Part shown: in pieces, positions 45,476 to 54,761 of the stretch
Layout: every line of letters starts with the position of its first letter
How positions within the stretch are numbered: position 1 is the first letter of the stretch
Assembly (NCBI GenBank): GCA_946811185.2
Contig: OX328101.1
Location: 28,442,122 to 28,506,121, forward strand
Direction: 5' to 3'
From: Hippopus hippopus
Lineage: Eukaryota > Mollusca > Bivalvia > Cardiida > Cardiidae
DNA: 64,000 nt
Made by a program: the position numbers and the translations under genes
Notes under the pieces: generated by a model
What the model was told of the DNA's origin: nothing
The model's input: only the letters and a program-made list of their open reading frames with translations
The model's database searches: none

Positions 45476-45689
45476 TCATATCCAAATACTCCAACACTCT
45501 GGAAACAAACAACCTCATCTAATCACTCAAAGCTGTAATGGACCTTCAGAAAAACTATTGTCTCAAACAGTCAGTACTGTATAAGGTATACAGGTACATG
45601 TATATACCGATAATTTGAACAATCCAAACTCTATGAATGGTAGAACACCAAATAATTGAGGTGGACATTGTCAGACAGTGAAAAAAGTA

Positions 45690-46517
45690 AACTAGAGGCC
45701 CTTGAGGGCCTGAAATTGCTCTACTAGCAGAGATTTTGCTTTTTGGCTAGCATACATTATGAATTCATGAAAAAGGAAAAACAAAAATAAGAAGTGGCTT
45801 GAACCCACTAAGACAGCATAAGAAGGCATGGTGAATTGAACAAATAGTGAAAAAAATTGAAGTACAATTTCTCAAAACCAATGATGGGGTTCAAGTATGC
45901 ATTGTATTTAACAATCCTAGCAAATTTCCAAAAAATGTGACTAATAATGTGGACTTTGTTTAGTAAACAATACCAAGTCATCAAATGGCTGCTTTTCCTA
46001 AACTGATTACTAGATTTTCTTCACTTTTAATAGAGTTCAATGCCTTGATGAAACAAACAATCCATGCAAGTTTCGAAAGAATTCTATGAAAAAATATGGA
46101 CTTCATTACCCAAAAAAGAAATGAAAATTTTCAACTTTAAATGACTACTTTTCCCATACTGACTGTCAGATTTTTTTTAAATCACTAGGGTTCAAGCTGT
46201 CGATGATAAAAAGCAACTATGCAAGTTTCACAAAAATCCAATCATAAATGCAGACTTTATTGTGTAAACAAGAAATGGAAATTTTCAACTTCAAATGGCT
46301 ACTTTTCCCATAATGTTTGTCGGATTTTTTTTCAAAATCAATAGGGTTCAAGCTATTGATGAGATAAACAAACTGTGCAAGTTTCATGAAAATCCGACCA
46401 CAAATGCAGACTTTAGCACATAAACAAGAAAAAGACTAACAGACAGACGGACAGACAGACGGATGACGGAAACCATACCATGACATAAGCTCTGCTGGCT
46501 TTCAGCCAGTAGAGCTG
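45690..46517 (+). mobile_element. HINE type A variant with compensatory changes
   Basis: 5' end AACTAGAGGCCCTTGAGGGC then TTGCTCTACTAGC. The core has ~3 units of ~140 bp (GGAAATTTTCAACTTCAAAT, GCTACTTTTCCCATA, GGGTTCAAGCTATTGATGA), then (GACG/GACA)n at 46438-46465. The 3' end is hairpin CTGGCT-TTC-AGCCAG then TAGAGCTGA. Both the hairpin and the subterminal repeat differ from the usual type A at paired positions. Confidence 0.75.
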
Positions 46518-46539
46518 AAAACTAGTAGTTTAGCAGTGT

Positions 46540-46610
46540 TGGTAGATTACAGATCCAAGACCACACTGCATTGTTTTTGAAATCTGATCTTGATATACAC
46601 TGTCTACAAA
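46540..46610. repeat. GATCAGACTGCA dyad repeat, diverged
   Basis: ACAGATCCAAGACCACACTG and, inverted, AAATCTGATCTTGATATACA around a short loop. Confidence 0.5.
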
Positions 46611-47128
46611 AGAAACTGAAGTTGGGCTTGGATTTGTATGGGTTAATTTCCCCAATTTTATTTTGAGTGGCTTTGTATAATGCCGATTCAGATAAAGCAT
46701 CTCTAAATACCCCAACAAAATTTTGGGAGACAATAACATGCTGCTCCAGGCAGAAATCAATAAGTTCAATGCTGTAGATATGCAAATTACACATCCTTCA
46801 GTGTAACCAGACAATTTCATTTGCATTCTTTGATCATAAATGAAATAAATGGGAAGCCATCAATGAATACAAAAAGATTCTTGAGGCTGCAATTTCTGCT
46901 TTGTCATGTTACCCTATACTACCCTACTATTGTGATTCTAGAGTAATTCCATATCCAATATATCGGGGACAAATACTCATAAACCATTCTAGGATCGTCT
47001 AATACTTGATTCCTACATCAGCCATCTGATTGGCAGAAACATGTCTCTGCCAATCAAATGTTTTTTTATTGGAATTTGAAGTGATAGCAAAACAGGACAC
47101 TTGGTGAAATTGCAGCCTCAATTAAAAG

Positions 47129-47525
47129 AACAAGAAGGCCATGATAGCCCTGTATCATTTGACTGTGTTATAAATGAGCCATTATCAGCATGGACGAAGA
47201 TATTAATCTTTATGAAGCCTGTGTTGCAAAAATCATTAATGCTAACTTTCAGATAATTCCAATCTGTGGTTTTGAGCAAAAATTGAAGATTTTCTACATT
47301 GATTTTGTTGCAAGGCAACCACCTTTTTTTTTAATCAAATTCTTTTAAACAATTTAAAAAAGGACCATGGTATGATCATTTTGTGAAGTTTGACCAAACT
47401 TGGTTCAGAAGTTTAAGAGATGTTTAAAATAAAAGTTATCACACAGATGTATCCACAGATACAGGCATGACATCCACAGGGTCCATGATATTATGCTTTG
47501 CTGGCCATAGTTCAGCTCAACTAGA
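47129..47525 (+). mobile_element. HINE type A, decayed
   Basis: 5' end AACAAGAAGGCCATGATAGC, AAGGCAACCACC block, AAGAGATGTTTAAAATAAAA, 3' part TATGCTTTGCTGGCCATAG then TCAGCTCAACTAG. About 215 bp from the donor of the DAGL 47741-47912 exon. Confidence 0.65.
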
Positions 47526-47740
47526 AATGACAAAAATCTTCATCATTTTTTTCACAGGGATACAGTAACAGTATAACTAACTACTACCTATGTTGAGGGA
47601 TACTTAAAAGTAGGCAAGTGTTTGTCCTTTTGCAACAGTGTTTCAAAAGTAGTTTGCTACTATACAAAAAAGTTGTCTACTAGAGGTATTGTTATGAAAT
47701 AAGTTGTAAGAGCTCAAATATTAAAGAAAAATTCACTTGC

Positions 47741-47912
47741 CTTTGTCTCCAATTCCTCCTGGCGCTTCCAGAGCGTCGAGACCTCCTAGTTTTCTCCTTC
47801 ATACTCTCTTGATAGCGTTTCATCTTGACCCATTTCCTACCCGCTGAATCGAACGTACACCATAGACACATAACCAGTATCAGTATCATGAGAATGTTAA
47901 AAATGCTGTTAC
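47741..47912 (-). CDS. DAGLA: DAGL exon: last membrane helix and basic linker
   Basis: Internal exon of an sn-1-specific diacylglycerol lipase, the membrane enzyme that converts diacylglycerol to 2-arachidonoylglycerol. It is 172 nt: 2 nt finishing a codon, 56 codons, then 2 nt. The translation starts NSIFNILMILILVMCLWC, a hydrophobic helix fitting the fourth N-terminal membrane segment, then TFDSAGRKWVKMKRYQ (family pattern FD.xGRxxVKxxx), then an Arg/Lys/Ser-rich stretch ending RRNWRQ. The acceptor is TTTCTGTCTCCAG (AG at 47914-47913). The donor is GCAAGT (47740-47739), a GC-AG intron; the nearby GT alternative would put the next exon out of frame. If the split first codon is TGT, a Cys matches the family. 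The earlier N-terminal exons are not seen. Family assignment comes from recalled similarity to vertebrate DAGL-alpha, not from a search. Confidence 0.85.
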
Positions 47913-47957
47913 CTGGAGACAGAAATGTTATAATAGTTTTTAATCATAATGATAACC

Positions 47958-48168
47958 ACAAGAGGGCCATGATGGCCCTGTATCGCTCCACTGGCTAATA
48001 AGTAAAACCACTACATGCCAAACTTTACAATACTTGGCAAATTGATTTTGAACATGAGACCCCTGAAACAGGACTAAAATTGGTAGCCCCAAGTCTTATG
48101 GTCAGTAAAAAGAAGATTTCTAAAGTTTTCAATATATAAGCCTGCTGGCCTTTGGCCAGTGGAGCTAA
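47958..48168 (+). mobile_element. short complete HINE type A
   Basis: 5' end ACAAGAGGGCCATGATGGCC, CTGTATCGCTCCACTGGC; only ~150 bp of core; 3' hairpin CTGGCC-TTT-GGCCAG (48143-48157), TGGAGCTAA. It starts 45 bp upstream of the DAGL exon acceptor. Directly after it, GGACTGTTTGGTAAAGGGTT is the right end of a TTAA hairpin MITE (48174-48193), which the HINE may have replaced. Confidence 0.8.
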
Positions 48169-48602
48169 AAACAGGACTGTTTGGTAAAGGGTTAAGATAT
48201 TTGGGGGCTTTATGACAAACTGAAAATACCTGTTTCATTCCTTTTAGCACTCTCAATGTTTTCATGTGGAGGTCCATATGAAAGAAATTGATACTTTATG
48301 TCCTTTATGTAACTTCTGTGACCCAAGTGATCTAAAGTTTTGTCTCTTTTTCCTGCATTTTTCTTGATGTTTATTGTCTGTTAACTGCCACTGGTTTTGC
48401 TTTACACAGGTAATCATTTATTGACATCAGTTGACAACAGAAACTCAATCATTAGTCAATGTCTTGTACAATCATCTCATCATTCAGTTTGTTTGAGACA
48501 ATTCCAGGCAATAGCTGTCATCTTACACTCAAGAGACCCACAAACAAATTTTGATAAGCCTTAAAAATTATACTGCAATTATGCAAGCAACCTCATATGA
48601 AG

Positions 48603-48878
48603 TTATTTCTTGCTCAGTAGCTGAGTCAGTAATATACAGGGCCTGAAACCAAAGGGTCGCTGGTTTGATTCCTAGAATGCAAAATTCTTTCTGACGACTG
48701 ATGATTGTCATTGCAACAGGATTCATAGCTTTCGTGCTGCTGAATACTACTTCCACAGGGTTTATGTGGGAAAAGTAGCCTGTGGCCAATGAAAGAATGT
48801 TGTGTGAAGGACTTGTAAACGAAACACCTGGAAAGTACAGAGAGGTGCACTGGCCATTGGGAATACAACTGAAATAAT
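48603..48878 (+). mobile_element. tRNA-type SINE
   Basis: AGTAGCTGAGTCAGTAATAT (A-box-like) and TCGCTGGTTTGATTCCTAG (B-box-like), then GATTGTCATTGCAACAGGAT, AGCCTGTGGCCAATGAAAGA, GGTGCACTGGCCATT and tail CAACTGAAATAATA. Confidence 0.75.
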
Positions 48879-48899
48879 ATTTACAAACCACTTTCTTCT

Positions 48900-49225
48900 T
48901 GTGTTTTTCATATTTGATTGATTGTATGCTGTTTAACACCATTTTCAACATTATTTGAGTTATCTCACAGAGGCCAGTGCCCCTATTCATGCTTTCCTGG
49001 AATTTCATTTACCAGTACTCCTCATAATATTCTTTCCAAGCCACTGGCTGCTTGCCCACATAACCATCACTGAAACGATGCTTATTAGTGAGAGAGGAAT
49101 GAATCCTGTTGCAACGACTATCATCAATTCATGGAATGAAATTGGCCGAGCCAGGAATCAAGCCAGCGACCCTCTATTCTCAAGTCCTGTACACTACTGA
49201 CTGAGTTACCAGGGCTTTCTACTCA
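48900..49225 (-). mobile_element. tRNA-type SINE, opposite orientation
   Basis: Minus strand head GCCCTGGTAACTCAGTCAGT, B box GGCTTGATTCCTGG, body GTCGTTGCAACAGGATTCAT, GCCAGTGGCTTGGAAAGAAT, tail CAAATAATGTTGAAAATGGT then GTTAAAC. It faces the 48603-48878 copy tail to tail, about 22 bp apart. Confidence 0.78.
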
Positions 49226-49299
49226 TTCCAAGTTTCACTGAGCTGCGATAAAACTGAAGTAATTCTAAAACTCATGTTAAAAAAAAAAAATGGGTTCAC

Positions 49300-49500
49300 T
49301 TGATTATCTAAAGACCATATTATTTTCCTTGAACATGATGTCATCTCAAGGAAATGTAATTGTCATTCCACTTGTCTTCTTACAGAAATACCCACAATTC
49401 CATGGGGAAGTCCTTTCTGATGTTGTAAGCAACATAATAGATCAATTTTCAATCCCTCTGGAGATCATTTATGATGGAAAACAAATAAACAATAACACAA
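49300..49500 (+). other. diverged duplicated segment, copy 1 (open plus-strand frame)
   Basis: The plus strand reads LNMMSSQGNVIVIPLV, KYPQFHGEVLSDVVSNIIDQ, PLEIIYDGKQ. The segment at 50078-50222 reads LNLLSSRGNKMIIPPV and QILPSVVSNIKDN in the same frame. A good acceptor-like CTTGTCTTCTTACAG precedes KYPQF. I do not recognise the family. It may be an old coding exon or transposon protein; nucleotide identity between copies is roughly two thirds by eye. Confidence 0.35.
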
Positions 49501-49569
49501 CCCTGTATGCAGACTCTTTAACATTTGTAGGCCCAAGCACAACCTACATTGGTATTGTGGATAGTGTAG

Positions 49570-49770
49570 ATCAAAATCAGACATGGAATTTGAGCTGTAT
49601 GAGTTGCAACCTGGAGGCCCCTCAGGTTTGATCCTCAAACCTGGCATGGGATTTTTGCTGCAGTATGCTAAGGCAGTACACTTCAGACCTTTGATCCAAT
49701 ACTGATGAAACTCAAGGCACATATTGCCGTGATATGACTGAAATAATGCTGAAAGCAACATAAAACACTG
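49570..49770 (+). mobile_element. SINE, tRNA-type
   Basis: AGCTGTATGAGTTGCAACCT, B-box-like CAGGTTTGATCCTC, then GCAGTATGCTAAGGCAGTAC and tail TATGACTGAAATAATGCTGA. Confidence 0.6.
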
Positions 49771-49799
49771 TTTATTAAATTCACTCTGAACAATGTATT

Positions 49800-50054
49800 T
49801 GAGCCATGCTCTGGCAAGATGGGTCTTAATGCATCTCCGTGATGCATTATTCCAAGCAATTCATTACATAATTATGGATCTTTAAAGTCCATTTTGTCAA
49901 ACAACCAACTGAATCATGAAGTAGAATGGTTTTTGTACATGCAGAAAATTTGAAGACAGTGAAAAGTCTATGCTCATGTCAGCCTGGCAGACTGCAGATA
50001 TGTGTTGATACTTTTCGCAATTGTATTAAGCCCCTTTTTCACAGGGCACGACTC
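49800..50054. mobile_element. MITE, 36 bp-TIR family
   Basis: Left TIR TGAGCCATGCTCTGGCAAGA + TGGGTCTTAATGCATC; right TIR ATTAAGCCCCTTTTTCACAG + GGCACGACTCA. The internal palindrome is eroded (TCAGCCTGGCAGACTG). Confidence 0.8.
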
Positions 50055-50077
50055 ATTTATTTATCTGCAGACTGTAT

Positions 50078-50222
50078 CATTCTCTTTTGAACCTGTTGTC
50101 ATCTAGAGGGAATAAGATGATCATTCCACCTGTCATCAAACACATTTATCTGCCATTCTCAAGACAGATCTTGCCAAGTGTTGTCAGCAATATCAAAGAT
50201 AATATTCTGACCCATGTTTTCA
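50078..50222 (+). other. diverged duplicated segment, copy 2
   Basis: Partner of 49300-49445; the plus-strand frame stays open across LNLLSSRGNKMIIPPVIK and RQILPSVVSNIKD, then runs into the minisatellite. Confidence 0.35.
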
Positions 50223-50595
50223 AGGATCAACACAATAGATAATAATTTGACCCATATTTTCAGGGGCCAACACCATAGATAATATTTTGCCCCATATTTT
50301 CAAGGGCCAACACCATAAATAATATTTTGACCCATATTTTCAGGGGTCAACACTAAAGATAATATTTTGGACTATATTTACAGGGGCCAACACCATATAT
50401 AATAATTTGACCAGTATTTTCAGGGGGTGAACATCATGAATAATATTTCAATCCATGGATATTTTCAGGGGTCAAAAGTCTTAGAAAACATTTGATCCAT
50501 ATTTTCAGCGGGAAATTCATCATAGTTGATATTTCAGGGCTCTAAAGTCATACATAATATCTTATTCATATTTTCAGAGGTCAAAACCCTAGAAA
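50201..50595 (+). repeat. 40 bp minisatellite, about 10 units
   Basis: Units start exactly at 50201, 50241, 50281, 50321, 50361 and 50401 (AATATTTTGACCCATATTTT + CAGGGGTCAACACTATAGAT), then drift to 41-45 bp units up to about 50595. The first unit overlaps the end of the 50078-50222 duplicate. Confidence 0.9.
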
Positions 50596-50629
50596 TTTTT
50601 TTGACACCCTTTAAAGGAGTCAAAAAAAA

Positions 50630-50690
50630 AGGCACTGTATGTGGGTGCCAACCGTGTGTTGCATTTGCTTAATTTTCAGTGAGATTTCTA
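50630..50690 (+). mobile_element. HINE type C 5' fragment
   Basis: GCACTGTATGTGGGTGCCAA, TTAATTTTCAGTGAGATTTC, cut off where a HINE-B starts. Confidence 0.55.
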
Positions 50691-50694
50691 TCAA

Positions 50695-52101
50695 ACAAGA
50701 GAGCCAAGATGGCCCTGGATCGCTCACCTGAATTTTTGAGAGTACCATAACCAACTTTTTTTAAAGTATTGAAATTTTGGAAACAAAATCATTATTTTAC
50801 CAAGTAATTATGAAAAGGTCACCTGTAAAAATCATTTCAAAATCTGTCACCATCCCTACAAGCATCACCACAGCCATGTTTTTGACGAATCAGAATTCTG
50901 CAATAAATTTTCGGATAGGTCACCCAAAGACCATTTCTTGAACAAGAACACATGCCCGATAGTGGCTAAAAATATTAAGTTGAACAAGAGCACCTCATGA
51001 GGGTGCCAATGACTGGCTGTTGGTTGCTGGATAGTAAGTTAAAATTCCAAGTGGCAAAAGGGGCATAATTTGGACAAAACAATTTTGGAGTTACCTGCCC
51101 TTGTTGTATGGGTTGCTTTTTTACTAGTGAACAATAATTCTGAGTTTCAAGTACATGTGTTGAGTGGAAGCTGAGATATAACAAAATGTCAAAGTTTTTG
51201 CATAACGACAACAACGCAGATGACGACAACAGGGTTATGTCAGTACCTCGATGTTTTCTTTGAAAACAGCTAAGATCAATAAGGGGTATAATATAAGGAT
51301 AATTTCTGTGAAATAACTTCAAAATCTGACTAGTGGTTTCAGAGAAGAAAAATTTTTAAGAATTTCTTCATGTCCGTATAGTGCAAAGACGCCCCCCCAC
51401 CCACCACAGTCATGTTTCTTGACAGATCAAAATTTCGTGAACAAATTTTGAAAAGGGTCACCCAAGGAACATATCTGTGAAATTATTTCAAAATCTGACC
51501 AGCGGTTTCAGAGGAGAAGATTTTTAAAGAATTTCTTGGAAAATTCCATTTGATTGCCATGGCAACCAGAGTTTTTCATGGAATCAAATTCTGTGAACAA
51601 TTTTTAAAGAGAACTTCCCAAGGAACTTTCCGGCCAAGTTTGGTCCAAATTGGCCCAGTGGTTTAGGAGTAGAAGATGTTTAAAGAATTGTTGACACCAC
51701 TGGACGCAAAGAGCCCCCCCCTCCCCCCACCACGGCCATGTTTTTCGATGGATCAAAATTTCGCGAACACTTTTTGAAAAGGGTCACCCAAGGAACATAT
51801 CTGTGAAATTATTTCAAAATCTGATCAGCAGTTTCAGAGGAGAAGATTTTTAAAGAATTTCTTGGAAAATTCCATTTGGTTGCCATGGCAACCAGAGTTT
51901 TTCATGGAATCAAATTCTGTGAACAATTTTTAAAGAGGACCTCCCAAGGAACATTCCAGCCAAGTTTGGTCCAAATCGGCCAAGTGGTTTAGGAGGAGAA
52001 GATGTTTAAAGAATTGTTGACGCCGCATGACGGACGATGAACGACGGACACAGCGTGATCCTAAAAGCTCCCCTTGAGCAAGTTGTGTTCAGGTGAGCTA
52101 A
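50695..52101 (+). mobile_element. HINE type B with nested type C insertion
   Basis: 5' end ACAAGAGAGCCAAGATGGCC, CTGGATCGCTCACCTGA. Units with TTTCAGAGGAGAAGATTTTT and GGTCACCCAAGGAACATATC appear twice as a ~340 bp block (51310-51690 and 51700-52020), each with TTGCCATGGCAACCAGAG. 3' end CTCCCCTTGAGCAAGTTG, TGTTCAGGTGAGCTAA (CTAA 52098-52101). A type C element interrupts it at 50977-51290. Confidence 0.78.
50977..51290 (+). mobile_element. HINE type C nested in type B
   Basis: 5' end AACAAGAGCACCTCATGAGG, GTGCCAATGACTGGC, body, GACAACAGGGTTATGTCAGT, TACCTCGATG and 3' end GAAAACAGCTAA. Confidence 0.7.
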
Positions 52102-52297
52102 AAAACAAATACCTGTGTTCAGGACAACTACTCTAGAAGTAACCACTTGATATCATAATTGTTTCCCTATGTTTACAAGGCTTGGAACCACCAAATTTAA
52201 GAATTGCTTTAGTTTGATAGTCTTTGCAGATCACAAAATTTTGTTGCTCACGTGCTTGGATTTCCCCATGACAGGTCAGAAAACATTTTGGTATTAA

Positions 52298-52517
52298 CTC
52301 TTTACTAAACGACAAAATTTTAGATTGGTCAAAATTGAAGGCATTTGCAGACGACAAAATTAACGTGATTCAAAAATTGAAACTTGTTCTGGGAGGGTAG
52401 AAAAGATGGTGGGAAAAGGAGAAAATGCTGGTTACCAGCATTTTCTCCTTTTCCCACAATGTTTTCAAAAGGCTTCTTTCTCAAAGTCGTGAAAACCCTG
52501 GATTGTTTGGTATAGAG
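52298..52517 (+). mobile_element. complete TTAA hairpin MITE, TTAA both sides
   Basis: TTAA at 52294-52297 and 52518-52521; 220 bp. CTCTTTACTAAACGACAAAA end; hairpin 52400-52467 nearly perfect; CCTGGATTGTTTGGTATAGAG end. Directly followed by a partial copy (52524-52632). Confidence 0.9.
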
Positions 52518-52523
52518 TTAAAT

Positions 52524-52632
52524 TAAGGAGAAAATGCTAGTTAGCAACATTTTCTTGTTTTCCAACAATGATTTAGAAAGTTTTCTTTCTAAAGCTCCTT
52601 ATACCTCGGGAGTGTGTGGCGTATATAGTAAA
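52524..52632 (+). mobile_element. partial TTAA hairpin MITE
   Basis: Starts in the left hairpin arm (AAGGAGAAAATGCTAGTTAG) and runs to TCGGGAGTGTGTGGCGTATA; tandem with the preceding copy. Confidence 0.6.
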
Positions 52633-52639
52633 AGCTTGT

Positions 52640-53200
52640 ATTTTTCATCTACATCAGAGAGACTTGATCTATACGGTCTACAAAGGTAAAATGTATAATT
52701 AAAAAATCCTTATTACATACAGATGTAATCTTAAACTTGATTTTATGCTGTCATTCACTAGATAACCACAAACAAGCTGTTACATTTTAGCATTCATTGT
52801 CAATCACTTTTGTCAGGCATGCTAATGATAAATGACAATGCACGCTTATCAAAACCAACTCAAAATTAAACTTGTCATTCAAATGACATTCTAATCAATT
52901 TAAATAATGCCTCTTTAAAGATTCTAATGCTTTGAATGGCATCTGCTTAATTGTAAAAAAGTTCAGGTCCAACTGTTTCAATTGAAAGATTTCAGTGTTT
53001 GTTTGAATTTCAATGGCAACTTTATTGATTTGTTCTCAAGTACTAAAACCTACCTGCTGCTGAAATGATGAAATTTATCTATTGATAATCAGGCAAAAAC
53101 AAGGTAGGGAAAGCAGAAACTGCTAGTTACCAAAAAGGTGTAAAAGCATTTTTTCCGTGGGAGCATTGAACTGAACAATGTCAAATGTCTTCAAAAGTTC
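52640..53200. other. intron, nothing recognised
   Basis: AT-rich intron; a very weak hairpin fragment (AACAAGGTAGGGAAAGCAGA) near 53098. Confidence 0.4.
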
Positions 53201-53206
53201 TCCTTT

Positions 53207-53355
53207 CCTACCCAATGACAATATTCTAGACTTGTCCATATTAAGACTCTTGGCAGATGAAATGATATAACCAGAACAACTGGATTAATGGTTTTAGTTA
53301 CCAGCATTTTCTCCTTTTCCAGCAATGTTTTCCAAAGTTTACTTCATGAGGGTTA
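53207..53355 (+). mobile_element. TTAA hairpin MITE, left arm lost
   Basis: CCTACCCAATGACAATATTC end, GACTTGTCCATATTAAGACT, right arm AGCATTTTCTCCTTTTCCAG. Confidence 0.6.
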
Positions 53356-53357
53356 TT

Positions 53358-53500
53358 TAACCTTGTAACACACAATTCCATATTTTAGCAATCCTGAGGT
53401 ATAAGGCTTATGAAAATATTTTGCAAAAAGAAGAAAATGTGCCACAAATACTTTTAATAAGAACAAATCTAAAATTTTGTTGTTAGGTAAAGGGTTCATA
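53358..53500 (-). mobile_element. TTAA hairpin MITE, internally deleted
   Basis: AACCTTGTAACACACAATTC end, GAAAATATTTTGCAAAAAGA, then ATACTTTTAATAAGAACAAA and GTTGTTAGGTAAAGGG. Forms an inverted pair with 53207-53355. Confidence 0.6.
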
Positions 53501-53654
53501 ATCAAGGTCCAAATTCTTTTCAAAGGGTCACCTTGATACCCACTTTTCAGAAATGTTGGAAAAGAACAATTTAGAGCAAAAAGTTGGTGCTAAAAATGTG
53601 TATGTAAACAGATGGTAATGTTGCCCAACCATATACCAGTATGTAATGCATTCT

Positions 53655-53790
53655 TTCTACAACATTGTTTTTCTATCTTATCAAAGATAAAATCCATTAT
53701 TTGAATGTTCCATTTAGTACCAGTAAATTGCTATCTGTATATGTTTTCCATTCGGATATGTCAAATTTTGTCATCACATCTAGTAGAGAG
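53655..53790 (-). mobile_element. half copy of TTAA hairpin MITE
   Basis: Right arm CTACAACATTGTTTTTCTAT to TCATCACATCTAGTAGAGAG before TTAA. Confidence 0.55.
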
Positions 53791-53933
53791 TTAAATTGAC
53801 ACCCCATTTCAAAAGTATCCAAACTAGAATGATTTATATTGCAAAAAACAAGTGCTCTCTTAATGGCGCTGAAGGTGTGCCTGTAAAAATCATTTTAACC
53901 TTTATCCCGCCGTTCACGACATTCGTGTATTTT

Positions 53934-53992
53934 GCAGAGAGTGTACAGCAAGATCAGCCTGCAAATACGTGCAGTCTGCTCTATACTCTCTG
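53934..53992. repeat. dyad repeat related to GATCAGACTGCA family
   Basis: GCAGAGAGTGTACAGCAAGA + TCAGCCTGCA pairs with TGCAGTCTGCTCTATACTCT + CTGC around AATACG. Confidence 0.65.
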
Positions 53993-53999
53993 CTGCTTA

Positions 54000-54760
54000 A
54001 GAAGTAGATTAGGACACATAAATCCGGTTCAATGCCAATAAACTTAACGGATTGTATTTGTGTAATCATCAATAACTCCAATTCGGCAGGATAGGATTTA
54101 ATGTTGCCGAGCCCCATTCAAGTACCAGTATGTAATGTATTGGCATAATAGCGTGATGCTCTCTATCACCATAAAGATACATATTACTTTTATGGCTTAT
54201 AGCACTTTAGGGCTATATGCATGTTTAACAGATGTAGGCAGATTGATCTCGGTCCCTGTTTGGAGAAAAATATAATATAAAAGAGGTCTATTCAGACTCC
54301 TTTCTATGAATGAAAATTTATTGTAAAAAAACTCATAAATACTATTAAAACTTTTTTTCTTCGCAAGCATAAAGAAACTTGACGGTTACATGTAGTAAAA
54401 GGTTAAATTTTGGTGTCAAAAAAACGGGATGATTGTTTCACAATTAGCAACTCTCTCTATTTTTATGGTATCGGGTACCACAATATTGTACCCATTTGAG
54501 TACAATCATATGATAATCAACATATGTTTCTGAACATGTGACAGTCCCACAAGCCATTGCAAAATTCTGGAATGAAATATAGAAGTACCTTAAGAAAGCC
54601 CTATGTATCAGCTCGAAGTAATAATGCTTTTTTTCCTACACTTCTTTTTCTTAATACTTCATAATGATTTGCAAACTGTTGCCTTACTATATTCTGTGAT
54701 GAAACTTTTTTTTAAAGTTAAGTATGGTTATAAGAATCTAAACAGGCGCCTTTAAAAGTA
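54000..54760. other. intron, nothing recognised
   Basis: No exon; a possible MITE tail (GTAGTAAAAGGTTAA) near 54390. Confidence 0.4.
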
Positions 54761-54761
54761 A

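Noticed and set aside
48568..49008. 146-codon open frame on the minus strand
   Set aside because: Covers two SINEs in opposite orientation, no protein signal.
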